Source of the DNA: Thiobacillus sp. 63-78
GTDB taxonomy: Bacteria > Pseudomonadota > Gammaproteobacteria > Burkholderiales > Thiobacillaceae
DNA length: 64,000 nucleotides
Reading direction: 5' to 3'
Assembly: GCA_001899765.1 (NCBI GenBank)
Contig: MKWM01000029.1
Coordinates: 1 to 64,000 of the forward strand
Both the position numbers and the translations under genes were made by a program. Within the stretch, counting starts at the first letter, position 1, and each line of letters begins with the position of its first letter. Below the pieces are notes generated by a model. It saw only the letters and a program-made list of their open reading frames with translations, was not told the DNA's origin and ran no database searches. Shown in pieces: positions 1-9,095 of this stretch.

Positions 1-354
1 CGATCATGTCTCCATGATCCCGATTCACCCACCTTCAGGCTCAACTCACTTTGGATTTACGCCACCACCTTCAGGCTCATGTGTCATTGGACAAGGCTCT
101 GTCTTGCTTTAACACAGGCGCTCGCCTAATCTGAATTTCATGCGTTCAGTGATGTGTGCTGGCGCGGTTCCTGAAGGATTTCGAGACCTGCCCCGTGACG
201 CTGCGAATGGGGAGAATACGGAAACGGATAAGTGATTCTACTGATTGATTCCCCTGTCCGGCTCGGCTCTGATACCACCGTGCGGCCACTCTCTCAAAAT
301 CAATTCCAGGCCCGGTATGAGCAAGGATGCGCTTTTCAGGAGGCAACGTTGCAT
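1..354. other. Leading intergenic region with a 14-bp direct repeat
   Basis: No convincing gene is seen before the TusA-like gene. CACCTTCAGGCTCA occurs at 30-43 and again at 66-79, separated by CTTTGGATTTACGCCA-like sequence. Repeated motifs of this style occur near the ends of some IS21-type insertion sequences, but no transposase is in view, so this is only a hint that a mobile-element end lies at the window edge. A Shine-Dalgarno AGGAGG lies at 338-343 and serves the gene starting at 355. Confidence 0.35.
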
Positions 355-582
355 ATGGAGAAGAAAATCATCGACGCAAGGAATAGCTTCTGCCCGGGGC
401 CCCTCATGGAACTGATTGCGGGGATGAAGGCCGCCGCTGTGGGCGATGAACTGGAAGTGCTGTCCACTGAGAAGGGGTCGGCCAGCGACATTCCGGAATG
501 GATCAACAAGGTGGGGCACGAGGTCATCGAAACCAGGGAGGAAGGGGGGGTTTGGCACATATTCGTGCGCAAGCTCAAGTAA
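355..582 (+). CDS. TusA-family sulfurtransferase (sulfur carrier)
   Basis: A 75-residue protein carrying the TusA signature CPGPL at residues 13-17, where Cys13 would bear the persulfide. TusA proteins pass sulfane sulfur between partners; in sulfur oxidisers they feed cytoplasmic persulfide oxidation. The ATG at 355 is chosen because AGGAGG sits 11 nt upstream and the product then has the usual TusA length; an upstream in-frame extension to 232 has no family resemblance. An SQR-like flavoprotein and a DUF1641 protein follow in the same direction, so a sulfide/persulfide role fits better than tRNA thiolation. TusA, YeeD and other SirA-like members cannot be separated from sequence alone. Confidence 0.85.
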   Translation: MEKKIIDARNSFCPGPLMELIAGMKAAAVGDELEVLSTEKGSASDIPEWINKVGHEVIETREEGGVWHIFVRKLK

Positions 583-651
583 CGCAGGGGAAGGAACCGA
601 GCAAGCAGGGCGCCCGCGAGTAACCGGGTGTAATCCATACAGGAGAATATC

Positions 652-1788
652 TTGAAAATTCTGATCATAGGCGGTGGCACGGGTGGCACCATTCTTGCCA
701 ATAATCTATCCCGCAGGCTGAGCGGCGAGCTCAAGGCCGGCAAGGCCCGCATCGTCATGCTGTCGGCCTCCGATCGACATATGTACCAGCCTGGTCTGCT
801 CTATGTCGCGGTGGGGCGCATGACGCCCGACGAGCTTTATCGCGATCAGGCCAGCCTGCTTGAGCCGGGCATCGAATTCCACGTCGACCCGGTGACCGAA
901 TTCCATTTCGACAGGAATCAGGTCACCGCTGCAAGCGGCAAGAATTACGACTACGACATACTCGTCATCGCCACGGGTTCGCGCGCCCTGATGTCGAGCA
1001 TTCCGGGTCTGGCTGAAAATGCCGAGACGTTCTATACGGAAGAAACCGCCGTGAAGATGTTCAAGGCATTGCGCAGCTTCGAAGGGGGACGCGTTGTCGT
1101 GACGGTGGGGGTGCCTCACAAGTGCCCGATGGCGCCGCTGGAAATCACCTTCATGCTCAACGACTACTTCAAGGATCGCGGCATTCGTGACAAGGTCCAG
1201 CTGCACTACACCTATCCCATCGGGCGCGCGCACAGCCTGGAAAACGTGGCCAAGTGGGCGACGCCTGAATTCGGCAGATTGGGCATCACCTATGAAACGC
1301 TGTTCAACATGAAGGAAGTGGACGGCGCCAACAAGATTCTCAGGAGCGAAGAGGGCAGTGAAACAAAATATGATCTGCTCATCGCCATTCCCGCTCACAA
1401 AGGGATGGAAGTGGTGGAAAAAGCAGGCTTCCCGGGGGGATGGATACCCACCAATCGAGCCAGTTTGCACATGGAAGGCGAACACGGCAAGAACGTCCTC
1501 GTGTTGGGCGACACGACCAATTTGCCGATTTCCAAGGCCGGCTCCACCACGCACTTCCAGGCTGAGGTCATTGCGGAAAACCTGGCAGCAGTCATCAAGA
1601 TGGGCGTTCCCGTGCGCGACTACGACGGCAAAGTGTTCTGTTTCATCCAGGCGGGCAAAGAGCGTGCAACGTATGCCAGCTTCAATTACACGACGCCGCC
1701 CGATCCGCAGCCGCCAACCCGGGCGGTGCATTGGTTCAAGACCGCCTACAACAAGCTTTACTGGACTTCAGCCCGTGGTTTGCTTTAA
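652..1788 (+). CDS. Sulfide:quinone oxidoreductase-family FAD flavoprotein (two-cysteine type)
   Basis: A 378-residue flavoprotein with an N-terminal GGGTGG dinucleotide-binding fold (residues 7-12), an IATGSR motif near 107-111 and a C-terminal FAD motif at VLGDTTN (284-290). Cys158 (KCPMAP) and Cys330 (VFCFIQAG) fit the redox cysteine pair of SQRs that oxidises sulfide to sulfane sulfur and passes electrons through FAD to quinone. The third cysteine of type I SQR is absent. The start is TTG at 652 with AGGAGA at 641-646. It lies between the TusA-like gene and a DUF1641 gene, an arrangement seen around other SQR-like genes. The exact substrate (sulfide or protein-bound persulfide) is not decidable. 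Confidence 0.8.
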   Translation: MKILIIGGGTGGTILANNLSRRLSGELKAGKARIVMLSASDRHMYQPGLLYVAVGRMTPDELYRDQASLLEPGIEFHVDPVTEFHFDRNQVTAASGKNYDYDILVIATGSRALMSSIPGLAENAETFYTEETAVKMFKALRSFEGGRVVVTVGVPHKCPMAPLEITFMLNDYFKDRGIRDKVQLHYTYPIGRAHSLENVAKWATPEFGRLGITYETLFNMKEVDGANKILRSEEGSETKYDLLIAIPAHKGMEVVEKAGFPGGWIPTNRASLHMEGEHGKNVLVLGDTTNLPISKAGSTTHFQAEVIAENLAAVIKMGVPVRDYDGKVFCFIQAGKERATYASFNYTTPPDPQPPTRAVHWFKTAYNKLYWTSARGLL

Positions 1789-1800
1789 GGGGAGCGCATC

Positions 1801-2592
1801 ATGAACGCTCAACTCGACAGTAACCCGCCAACCGATGCGGAAGAAATGACGCGGCTGATCCAGGCAGCGCGGGATGCGATGACCGATGACCTGGTGACGC
1901 GCCTGGCGGCTACCGCGGGCGACGGCATGGACCTGCTCGATCGCGTCAATCGTTCCGGTGTGGCCAGTGCCTTGCCGCATCTTGCCACGATGGCCAATAA
2001 CGGCGACCTGGAACGTCTGGCGCAATTGGCGCGTGTCTACGGCTCGGCACAGGATGCGCTCACCGATGACATGGTGTCGCGCATGTCCGAGGCGGTCGGC
2101 GGCGGTCTGGATCTGCTCGACCAGATCAACCGTGCCGATCTTGCCAAAGCCATTCCCGTCATTGCCAGACTGGTGCACACAGGCGATCTGGATCGGCTTG
2201 CCGATATGGCCCGGCTGGTGGGCTCGGCGCAGGATGCAATGACCGATGACATGGTCAGCCGTCTGTCGGAAGCCATCGGCGGCGGCTTGTCCCTTCTCGA
2301 TCGATTGCAGCGCGGCAGTGGCGACCGCGTGATCAACATGCTGGAGCATCTCGACAAGGCCGGCACCCTGGACAAGCTGGTCGACAATCTGCCCGCGTTG
2401 GTAAACAAGATGGAAATGCTTGAGGGGCTGTTGAATTGTCTGGAGAAGTCCGCTCAGGAGGCCTCTTCCGGCCCGCCCGCCGCAGGCGGGCTGGGAGGTC
2501 TGTGGAGCCTGATGCGCGCAAAGGAAAACCAGGAAACCTTGCGTTTCCTGCTTACGCTGGCCCGCAACATGCAGCAACAGTGCGCGCGTTAA
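1801..2592 (+). CDS. DUF1641 protein with 60-residue internal repeats
   Basis: A 263-residue soluble helical protein. The motif DA(M/L)TDD starts at residues 25, 85 and 145, giving an exact 60-residue (180-bp) period; each repeat continues with a G-G-(M/L)-x-LLD stretch. The C-terminal third resembles DUF1641, a family of unknown function found beside SQR-like and formate-dehydrogenase-like flavoproteins. It starts 12 nt after the SQR-like gene, so the two are probably co-translated; a scaffold or membrane-docking role for the flavoprotein is inference. A palindrome follows directly. Confidence 0.7.
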   Translation: MNAQLDSNPPTDAEEMTRLIQAARDAMTDDLVTRLAATAGDGMDLLDRVNRSGVASALPHLATMANNGDLERLAQLARVYGSAQDALTDDMVSRMSEAVGGGLDLLDQINRADLAKAIPVIARLVHTGDLDRLADMARLVGSAQDAMTDDMVSRLSEAIGGGLSLLDRLQRGSGDRVINMLEHLDKAGTLDKLVDNLPALVNKMEMLEGLLNCLEKSAQEASSGPPAAGGLGGLWSLMRAKENQETLRFLLTLARNMQQQCAR

Positions 2593-2600
2593 GGAGGCCC

Positions 2601-2699
2601 TGAACAAGTCCTTCGACAAGCTCAGGACGAACGGCAAGTTGTTGATTCCGTTCGTGGTGAGCTTGTCGAACCATGAGCGGAATCAACTTGTTCATGACT
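2601..2699. repeat. REP/MITE-like imperfect palindrome downstream of the tusA-sqr-DUF1641 unit
   Basis: TTCGACAAGCTCA at 2612-2624 pairs with TGAGCTTGTCGAA at 2658-2670, and CGAACGG (2628-2634) pairs with CCGTTCG (2648-2654). An outer pair TGAACAAGT (2601-2609) / ACTTGTTCA (2686-2694) also exists. This TTCGACAAGCTCAGGACGAACGG-type hairpin is, from general knowledge, a very common intergenic palindrome in GC-rich proteobacteria. It may end transcription of the upstream unit. No T-run follows. Confidence 0.75.
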
Positions 2700-2800
2700 T
2701 CCTTAAATACCCGCGGATGGGGAGGCTGCGGGGGGATCGTTACCGTTCTGTAAAGAGAACCGCCGTGTGAGTGTGTCGAACCGCACGACCGGCCGCCGTG

Positions 2801-3160
2801 TCAGCGCTTCACCGATGCCCCCTTCGCCAGGTGGCGGATCAAGGCCGCGAGATCGGCTTCGGTCGCCTTGCGCGCCCTCGTTTCGAGGCCGTGATACAGA
2901 ACGATGATTTCCCTGCCCAGCGGGGTCAGGCTCGCACCACCGCCGTGCGCGCCGCCCTTGCTCGCCTCGACCAGTGGATTGGCGAAGCAGCGGTTCATGG
3001 TGTCGACCAGATGCCAGGCGCGTTTGTAGCTCATGCCCATGGCGCGTCCGGCAGCAGCGATGGAACCGGTGTCGCGTATGGCTTCGAGCAGTTGCACCTT
3101 GCCGGGGCCGAGCGCGATGTCGTCGCCGAGAATGAGGCGGAAGGCGAGGTACGGCGTCAT
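2801..3160 (-). CDS. ModE-like winged-helix regulator, DNA-binding domain only
   Basis: A 119-residue protein resembling the N-terminal LysR-type winged helix of ModE: GPGKVQLLEAI, GSIAAAGRAMGMSYKRAW (recognition helix) and the wing near LTPLGREII. No molybdate-binding (Mop/TOBE) domain is present, so it cannot sense molybdate in the classic way. Its ATG overlaps the metR stop by 4 bp (ATGA), implying translational coupling. One-domain ModE homologues are common in proteobacteria and their ligands are mostly unknown. Confidence 0.75.
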   Translation of the reverse strand: MTPYLAFRLILGDDIALGPGKVQLLEAIRDTGSIAAAGRAMGMSYKRAWHLVDTMNRCFANPLVEASKGGAHGGGASLTPLGREIIVLYHGLETRARKATEADLAALIRHLAKGASVKR

Positions 3161-4092
3161 GGTGCGCTGGTGGCCGGGCGGATGTCGGGCAGACGGGCAA
3201 AGCTGTCGCGCTTCACGGTTTCGATGAAGTCGGCGACATACGCGCGCGCGGCGTCGATCTCACGCACCGCGACGTGCAGTTCAGCCCACAGGCCGTGCCT
3301 GCCGATGCGGCGCGCGGTGACGTAGCCGCGTTCGAGATAGGGGGCGACCGCCCACGCCGGCAGTGCGGCCAGCCCGCGGCGGCTGGCGACGAGCTGCAGG
3401 ATCGCCACGGTCAATTGCGCTTCGCGCCGTAGCGGTTTGACTCCGGCGGGGGCGAGCACCCGCCGGATCAGGTCGAGCCGGTCTTCCGGCACCGGGTAGG
3501 TGATCAGGGTGTGGCCGGCAAAGTCGGCCGGGAGCAGCCATTTTTTCGTGGCGAGCGGATGGCCCGGCGGCAGCAGCGCCAGCATCTCGAAACCGAACAG
3601 CGGTGCATAGACGACGCCTGCGCGCGGCGCGGTGTCCGAGGTGATGACGAGATCGGCGCGCGCGTCCAGCAGCAGGCCCACCGGATCGGCCTGGAAACCG
3701 CCCAGCAGATCGAGTTCCACAGCGGGCCAGACGTCGCGGTAGCGGTCCATCGCAGGCATGAGCCAGTCGTAGCAGGTGTGGCACTCGACCGCGATCCGCA
3801 ACTCGCCGGCGTCGCCATCCTTCAGTTTGGCGAGATCGCGCAGCGCGGCATCCACCTGTGGCAGCGCGGTGTGCGCCAGCGCCAGCAGGCGGCGCCCGGC
3901 GGCCGTGAGCTGTGGCGGTCGCGCCGCACGCTCGACCAGCGGCAGCCCGAGCGTAGCTTCCAGTGCCTTCAGTTGATGCGACACCGCCGATTGAGTCAGA
4001 TGCAGGCGCTCGGCGGCGGCGGTCAGCCCGCCCGCTTCGGTGACCGCCTGCAGCAGCCGCAGGTGGCGTAGCTCGATATGAGTTATGTTCAT
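3157..4092 (-). CDS. metR: MetR, LysR-family activator of methionine biosynthesis
   Basis: LysR-type regulator of 311 residues from the chosen start. It has an N-terminal helix-turn-helix (AAERLHLTQSAVSHQLKALE) and the effector domain with the ECHTCYDWLMP segment characteristic of MetR, which senses homocysteine. It is divergent from metE, the classic MetR target. An upstream in-frame ATG at 4110 is possible, but it lies inside the MetR-like box at 4101-4113, so the ATG at 4092 is preferred; neither has a clear ribosome site. The stop overlaps the start of the ModE-like gene. Confidence 0.9.
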   Translation of the reverse strand: MNITHIELRHLRLLQAVTEAGGLTAAAERLHLTQSAVSHQLKALEATLGLPLVERAARPPQLTAAGRRLLALAHTALPQVDAALRDLAKLKDGDAGELRIAVECHTCYDWLMPAMDRYRDVWPAVELDLLGGFQADPVGLLLDARADLVITSDTAPRAGVVYAPLFGFEMLALLPPGHPLATKKWLLPADFAGHTLITYPVPEDRLDLIRRVLAPAGVKPLRREAQLTVAILQLVASRRGLAALPAWAVAPYLERGYVTARRIGRHGLWAELHVAVREIDAARAYVADFIETVKRDSFARLPDIRPATSAP

Positions 4093-4100
4093 GCAAGCAA

Positions 4101-4113
4101 TGAAAAACATTCG
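4101..4113. promoter_or_regulatory. MetR-like binding box between metR and metE
   Basis: TGAAAAACATTCG matches the published MetR consensus TGAA-N5-TTCA at all but the last base. It lies about 60 bp before the metE start and just before metR, suited to activating metE and autoregulating metR. Seen by eye only. Confidence 0.5.
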
Positions 4114-4173
4114 TTTGTTTCATGTTAGCCGCCGCGGCATGATGCTGTCCATCCTTTCTTCTGGAGCACGCAC

Positions 4174-6468
4174 ATGGCATTGGCACACGTATTGGGCGTT
4201 CCGCGCATCGGCCCGAATCGCGAACTGAAATTCGCGCTGGAAGCATTCTGGCGCGGCGAGATCGACGAAGCTGCGCTGCGTTCGACGGCCAGCGGCATTC
4301 GCCAGGCCAACTGGCGACGCCAGCATGCCGCCGGACTGGATTTCGTGACGGTGGGGGACTTCGCGTTCTACGACCAGATGCTCAATCACGTCGCGCTGCT
4401 GGGCTGTGCGCCGCAACGCTTCGGCTTCGGCGCACCGCTTGCGCTGCCGGAATATTTCCAGCTGGCGCGCGGCAATGGCGCCTGCCAGGCGATGGAAATG
4501 ACCAAGTGGTTCGACACCAATTACCATTATCTGGTGCCAGAATTCACGCCTGAGACGCAGTTCTCACTCGACCCGGGCTGGCTGTTCGAGGAACTGGCCG
4601 AGGCCCAAACCGCGGGGTTCGACGCCAAGCCGGTGCTGATCGGCCCGTTGACTTTCCTGTTTCTGGGAAAGGAGAAGCCGGGAAAGGAGAAAGCGGTGGG
4701 CTTCGACCGCCTCGACCTGCTCGAGCGTCTGCTGCCGGTCTACGCGCAGATCCTGGCGCGGCTCAACGCGCAGGGGATCGAATGGGTGCAGATCGACGAA
4801 CCGATTCTCGCGCTCGATCTGCCGCCCGAGTGGCGGTCGGCGTTCGAGCGTGCCTACCATCACCTGAATACGGCAGGGGCGAAGCTTTTGCTTGCCAGCT
4901 ATTTCGGCCCGCTGCGCGACAATCTGCTGGGGGCGCTGAAGCTGCCGGTGGCCGGCGTACACGTCGATGGCATCCGTGGCGGCGACGAGCTCGCCCAGGT
5001 GATCGACTGGCTGCCGGCCACCAGAATCCTGTCGCTCGGCGTGATCGACGGCCGCAATGTCTGGAAGACCGACCTCACTGCCGCGCTCGAACGCTTCGAG
5101 GGCCTGCATGCGCGGCTGGCCGACCGGCTATGGCTGGCCCCCTCGTGTTCCTTGCTGCATGTGCCGGTGAGCCTGGCGGGCGAAGCCGCGCTGGACGCGG
5201 AACCCGGAAACTGGCTGGCTTTCGCGGAAGAGAAAATCGCCGCGCTGGCCACGCTCAGGACCGCGTTCAACCAGGGCCGCCAGGCGGTGGCGGCGGAACT
5301 GTCCGCCAATGCGCGGGCGCTGGCGTCACGGCACGCCTCGTCGCGGGTGCATGACGCGGCGGTCGCGGCACGGCTGGCGGCGCTGACCCCCGTTCACGAT
5401 GGGCGCAACAGCCCGTTTCCGCTGCGCCAGGCGGCGCAGCGGAAACGCTTCAAGCTCCCTGATTTCCCGACCACGACCATCGGCTCCTTCCCGCAGACCC
5501 CGGAGATCCGCCGTGCCCGCGCCCGTTTCAAGGCGGACGCGCTCAGCGAGGCCGATTACACGGCTGCCATGCAGCGCGAGATCGGGTATGCCATCGCGAA
5601 GCAGGACGCGCTGGGGCTCGACGTGCTGGTCCACGGCGAAGCCGAGCGCAACGACATGGTCGAGTATTTCGGCGAGCAGCTGGCAGGCTTCGCGTTCTCG
5701 CACAACGGCTGGGTGCAGTCCTACGGCAGCCGCTGCGTCAAGCCGCCGATCCTCTACGGCGATGTGTCGCGCCCACGGCCGATGACGGTGGGCTGGGCGC
5801 GCTATGCGCAGTCGCTGACCGGCAAGCCGGTGAAAGGCATGCTGACCGGCCCGGTGACGATGCTGCAATGGTCGTTCGTGCGCGACGACCAGCCGCGCGC
5901 CGCCACCGCGCTGCAGATTGCGCTGGCCATCCGCGACGAGGTGGCCGATCTCGAAGCGGCCGGCATCGGCATCATCCAGATCGACGAACCGGCCTATCGC
6001 GAAGGCCTGCCATTGAGGAAGGCGGATTGGGCCGCGTATCTCGACTGGGCGAGCCGGGCGTTCCGTATCAGCGCGTCCGGGGTGGGCGACGCGACGCAAA
6101 TCCACACCCACATGTGCTATTCGGAATTCAACGACATCCTGCCCGCGATCGCGGCGATGGATGCCGACGTCATCACCATCGAGACCAGCCGTTCGGACAT
6201 GGAACTGCTGCGCGGTTTCGGCGAATTCAGTTATCCCAACGAGATCGGCCCCGGCGTGTACGACATTCACAGCCCGCGCATTCCCGATACGGCGGAGATG
6301 ACGCGCCTGCTGGAAAAAGCCGCCAGGGTGATCGCGCCCGACAGGCTCTGGGTCAACCCCGACTGCGGACTGAAAACGCGCGGCTGGACGGAAACCGAAA
6401 CGGCGCTCGCCCACATGGTGGCGGCGGCCCGCGCCATGCGGGAGTCGGCGCGGGCCGCCATCCGATAG
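4174..6468 (+). CDS. metE: Cobalamin-independent methionine synthase
   Basis: Full-length MetE (764 residues). It transfers a methyl group from 5-methyltetrahydropteroyltri-glutamate to homocysteine, making methionine. The C-terminal zinc site is intact: His646 and Cys648 (HTHMC), Glu670 (TIETS) and Cys731 (NPDC). The N-terminal pseudo-repeat begins with [14 protein letters not shown]. The start ATG has GGAG 7 nt upstream. It is controlled by the divergent metR and needs no vitamin B12. Confidence 0.97.
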   Translation: MALAHVLGVPRIGPNRELKFALEAFWRGEIDEAALRSTASGIRQANWRRQHAAGLDFVTVGDFAFYDQMLNHVALLGCAPQRFGFGAPLALPEYFQLARGNGACQAMEMTKWFDTNYHYLVPEFTPETQFSLDPGWLFEELAEAQTAGFDAKPVLIGPLTFLFLGKEKPGKEKAVGFDRLDLLERLLPVYAQILARLNAQGIEWVQIDEPILALDLPPEWRSAFERAYHHLNTAGAKLLLASYFGPLRDNLLGALKLPVAGVHVDGIRGGDELAQVIDWLPATRILSLGVIDGRNVWKTDLTAALERFEGLHARLADRLWLAPSCSLLHVPVSLAGEAALDAEPGNWLAFAEEKIAALATLRTAFNQGRQAVAAELSANARALASRHASSRVHDAAVAARLAALTPVHDGRNSPFPLRQAAQRKRFKLPDFPTTTIGSFPQTPEIRRARARFKADALSEADYTAAMQREIGYAIAKQDALGLDVLVHGEAERNDMVEYFGEQLAGFAFSHNGWVQSYGSRCVKPPILYGDVSRPRPMTVGWARYAQSLTGKPVKGMLTGPVTMLQWSFVRDDQPRAATALQIALAIRDEVADLEAAGIGIIQIDEPAYREGLPLRKADWAAYLDWASRAFRISASGVGDATQIHTHMCYSEFNDILPAIAAMDADVITIETSRSDMELLRGFGEFSYPNEIGPGVYDIHSPRIPDTAEMTRLLEKAARVIAPDRLWVNPDCGLKTRGWTETETALAHMVAAARAMRESARAAIR

Positions 6469-6594
6469 CCGGCGCGAAAGCCAGCCGGCATACGGATTGG
6501 CCGCGGCGAACCGTGAAGCAGCCGCTGCCGTGGTGCAGGTCGATGCGCGATGCGCTGCCTGTCGTGTCGTGGACTCGTTTAGAATCCCTTCACC

Positions 6595-7992
6595 TTGAAC
6601 GCCATCCTGCATCGCTTCCTGTTGTGCGTATCGCTGGTGTTGTGGCCGTCGTGGGCGCGCGCGGCGCCGCTCGTCCTGCCTGAGCGTCCCGGCAGCTTCT
6701 GGTCGCAGCCGGACAGCCTGCCGGTCCCGGCCGCAACGCCCGTCGGCATCGTGCACTTTGCCAGCCTCGCCGCGCTGACCGAGCATGCACTGCGCGAGCG
6801 GGCGGAGACGCGTGCGGCCTGGCTCGGCATCCAGGCCGAGGCCGCGCGGCTGGATGCCGCCAGCGCGGCCAACTGGCCGACGCTCACGGGGCAATTGAGC
6901 TTCACCCGGAGCCGGGCGCTGTCCAGTTCGGGTTCGCAGGTGCCCACGCTTGACCGCTACGGCCCCAGCCTCGGCCTGTCCTATGTGCTGGTCGATTTCG
7001 GCGCGCGTGCCGCCAGCATCGATGCCCAGCGCTATCAGCTCATCGCCAGCCTGCTGACCAACAACCGCACCCTGCAGGATACCGTCGCCGAAGTGGAGGC
7101 CGCGTATTTTGCCCTGCTGGCGGCGCGTGCGCAGGTCACCGCCCAGACCGAGCAGGAAACCGCCCTGCGCGCCAGTCTGGATGCGGTTGACGCCAGGCTG
7201 CGGGGCGGGCTGGCGTCGCGCGCCGACCAGTTGCGTGCGCGGGCAGCGCTGGTCGAGGCCGAACTGGCGCGCCAGGCGGCGGAGCGCGACCGGGCCAAGG
7301 CGGACGCCGCGTTGAAACAGGCCGCGGGCATCGCCCAGACGCAAACGCTGGAGCTGGACTGGCAGGCCGTGCCGCCGGATCCCCTGGCAACCACCACCCT
7401 GCTGGCCGATCTGTTGCAGGAGGCCCAGCGCAATCGCCCCGACCTGCAAGCCCTGCAGGCGGCCGCGACCAGTGCGCGCTTCGAGGCCGAGCGTGCGCGC
7501 GCGGCCCGCTGGCCGAGTCTGTCGCTGACAGCCAACACCGGCCGCACGCTGTTTCTGGACAGCGAGCGCTCGCCGTCCACCACGTACAGCGTCGGCATGA
7601 ATGTGGCAATCCCGCTGTTCGACGGCGGGCGGCTGGCCGCCCAGGCGCGCGCCGCCGCGCGCGATGCCGAGCGTCTGCAGGCCGATGCCGAGGCGCAGCG
7701 CGGCCAGGTTGCGCTGGCGGTGGCGGATGCCTATTACGATGTGCGTCAGGCCCAGACCCAGCGCGAAGGCGTGGGGGCGCAGTTCGACAGCGCCAGCGAA
7801 TCGGCGCAGGCGGCCGAAGCACGTTACCGGACCGGCGTCGGCAGCCTGCTCGAATGGCTGACCGCCCAGGCCGATCTGGCGCGCGCGCGTCAGGCGCAGG
7901 CACAGGCCGACAGCGACTGGCTGGCGGCATTTTCCCGTTTGAACCACGCGCTGGGCCGCCTGCCAGCCGCCTCTCCTGCGAGCGTTCCATGA
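6595..7992 (+). CDS. TolC-family outer-membrane efflux channel
   Basis: A 465-residue protein with an N-terminal signal peptide (hydrophobic run, cleavage probably after WARA, residues 19-22) and two repeats of long helices typical of the outer-membrane efflux protein family, including AVADAYYDVRQAQ and YRTGVGSLLEWLTAQ. It starts with TTG at 6595 and its TGA overlaps the adaptor ATG. It is the outer-membrane part of a tripartite RND pump with the next two genes. Confidence 0.88.
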   Translation: MNAILHRFLLCVSLVLWPSWARAAPLVLPERPGSFWSQPDSLPVPAATPVGIVHFASLAALTEHALRERAETRAAWLGIQAEAARLDAASAANWPTLTGQLSFTRSRALSSSGSQVPTLDRYGPSLGLSYVLVDFGARAASIDAQRYQLIASLLTNNRTLQDTVAEVEAAYFALLAARAQVTAQTEQETALRASLDAVDARLRGGLASRADQLRARAALVEAELARQAAERDRAKADAALKQAAGIAQTQTLELDWQAVPPDPLATTTLLADLLQEAQRNRPDLQALQAAATSARFEAERARAARWPSLSLTANTGRTLFLDSERSPSTTYSVGMNVAIPLFDGGRLAAQARAAARDAERLQADAEAQRGQVALAVADAYYDVRQAQTQREGVGAQFDSASESAQAAEARYRTGVGSLLEWLTAQADLARARQAQAQADSDWLAAFSRLNHALGRLPAASPASVP

Positions 7993-9095
7993 AACTGCGC
8001 ATGCTGCTGATCATCGTCGCAATCGGCTTGGTCGCCGGAGTGGCTTACCGCATCCAGCCATCCGCGACAGGCGACAAGGGCGGCGCTCGCGCACTCAGTG
8101 TCAGGACGGTTCCGGTGGCGGTGCGCGACTTCCCACGGGTGATCGACCTGCCCGGTACGCTGGAGGCGGCGCAACAGGTCGCCATCGTCGCCCAGACCGG
8201 CGGCACGGTACTGCGCCAGCATGTGCAGGAAGGCGACGCCGTGCGGGCGGGGCAGGTCCTGTTCAGCCTGGATAGCCGCCCGGCGCAGGCACGCATCGCG
8301 CAAAGCCAGGCGACGCTGGCCGGCGCCCGCGCCGAAACGGCCGATGCCGCGCAGAAACTCGATCGCCTGAGCCCGCTGATGAAGTCGGGCTACATCAGCC
8401 GCCAGGAATTCGCCGACGCGCAACTGGCGCTGGAATCCGCACGCGCGCGCGCCGGCACCGCCCGCGCCGAACTGGAAGCCGCGCAACTGGACGTGGCGTA
8501 CGGGCAGATCCGCGCGCCGATCGACGGCCGCGTCGGGCGCATTGCCGTGCGTCCCGGCACGCTGGTGCAGGCGGGCGGGACGCCGCTCACGACGATCCTG
8601 GCGCCTGGCACGCTCGACGTGCGGGCCAGCGTGTCGCAGCAGGACTGGCCCGAACTGGCGGCTGCGCGCGCGCACGGCAAGGTGACAGCCCGGGTGTTCC
8701 GGGAGATGGACCATACTGTCCAGGCTCAGGGCGAGCTGGTGTTTGTCGATGCCCAGGTCGATGCCACCACCGGCGCGGTGCCGATCAAGGTGCGGCTGGC
8801 CGCTGCGCCGGCCACCTTGCTGTCGGGCCAGGGCGTGCGGATCCGCCTGCGGCTGGGGGTCGTGCCGAATGCCAGGGTGGTGCCGGAAGCCGCGTTGCAG
8901 CATGCGCAGAACGGCACGTATGTCTACGTGGTGCGCGGCGGCAAGGCCGTGGTGCAGACGGTGAACGTGACGCGCAGCCTCGACGGCGAAGAGGTGGTCG
9001 AAGGCGAACTGCATGCCGGCGAACCGGTGCTGATCGAGATTCCGCAACGCCTCAAGGCGGGCAGCCAGGTCAAGCTCGAAGGCACGCATCGATGA
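7989..9095 (+). CDS. RND efflux periplasmic adaptor (membrane fusion protein)
   Basis: A 368-residue adaptor from ATG 7989. It has an N-terminal membrane anchor (MLLIIVAIGLVAGVAY), a lipoyl half-motif (IVAQTGGTVLRQHVQEGDAVRAGQ), a coiled-coil hairpin rich in Ala/Glu (residues about 100-175), the second lipoyl half (IRAPIDGRVGRI) and a beta-barrel domain. It connects the inner-membrane permease to the TolC-like channel. ATGA overlaps on both sides show tight translational coupling. In-frame sequence upstream of 7989 lies inside the TolC gene and is not part of it. Confidence 0.92.
   Translation: MKLRMLLIIVAIGLVAGVAYRIQPSATGDKGGARALSVRTVPVAVRDFPRVIDLPGTLEAAQQVAIVAQTGGTVLRQHVQEGDAVRAGQVLFSLDSRPAQARIAQSQATLAGARAETADAAQKLDRLSPLMKSGYISRQEFADAQLALESARARAGTARAELEAAQLDVAYGQIRAPIDGRVGRIAVRPGTLVQAGGTPLTTILAPGTLDVRASVSQQDWPELAAARAHGKVTARVFREMDHTVQAQGELVFVDAQVDATTGAVPIKVRLAAAPATLLSGQGVRIRLRLGVVPNARVVPEAALQHAQNGTYVYVVRGGKAVVQTVNVTRSLDGEEVVEGELHAGEPVLIEIPQRLKAGSQVKLEGTHR

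Noticed and set aside
5326-7947. 873-codon minus-strand frame across metE and the TolC-like gene
   Set aside because: Spans two clear forward genes, has low-complexity composition and no family signature; a shadow frame.
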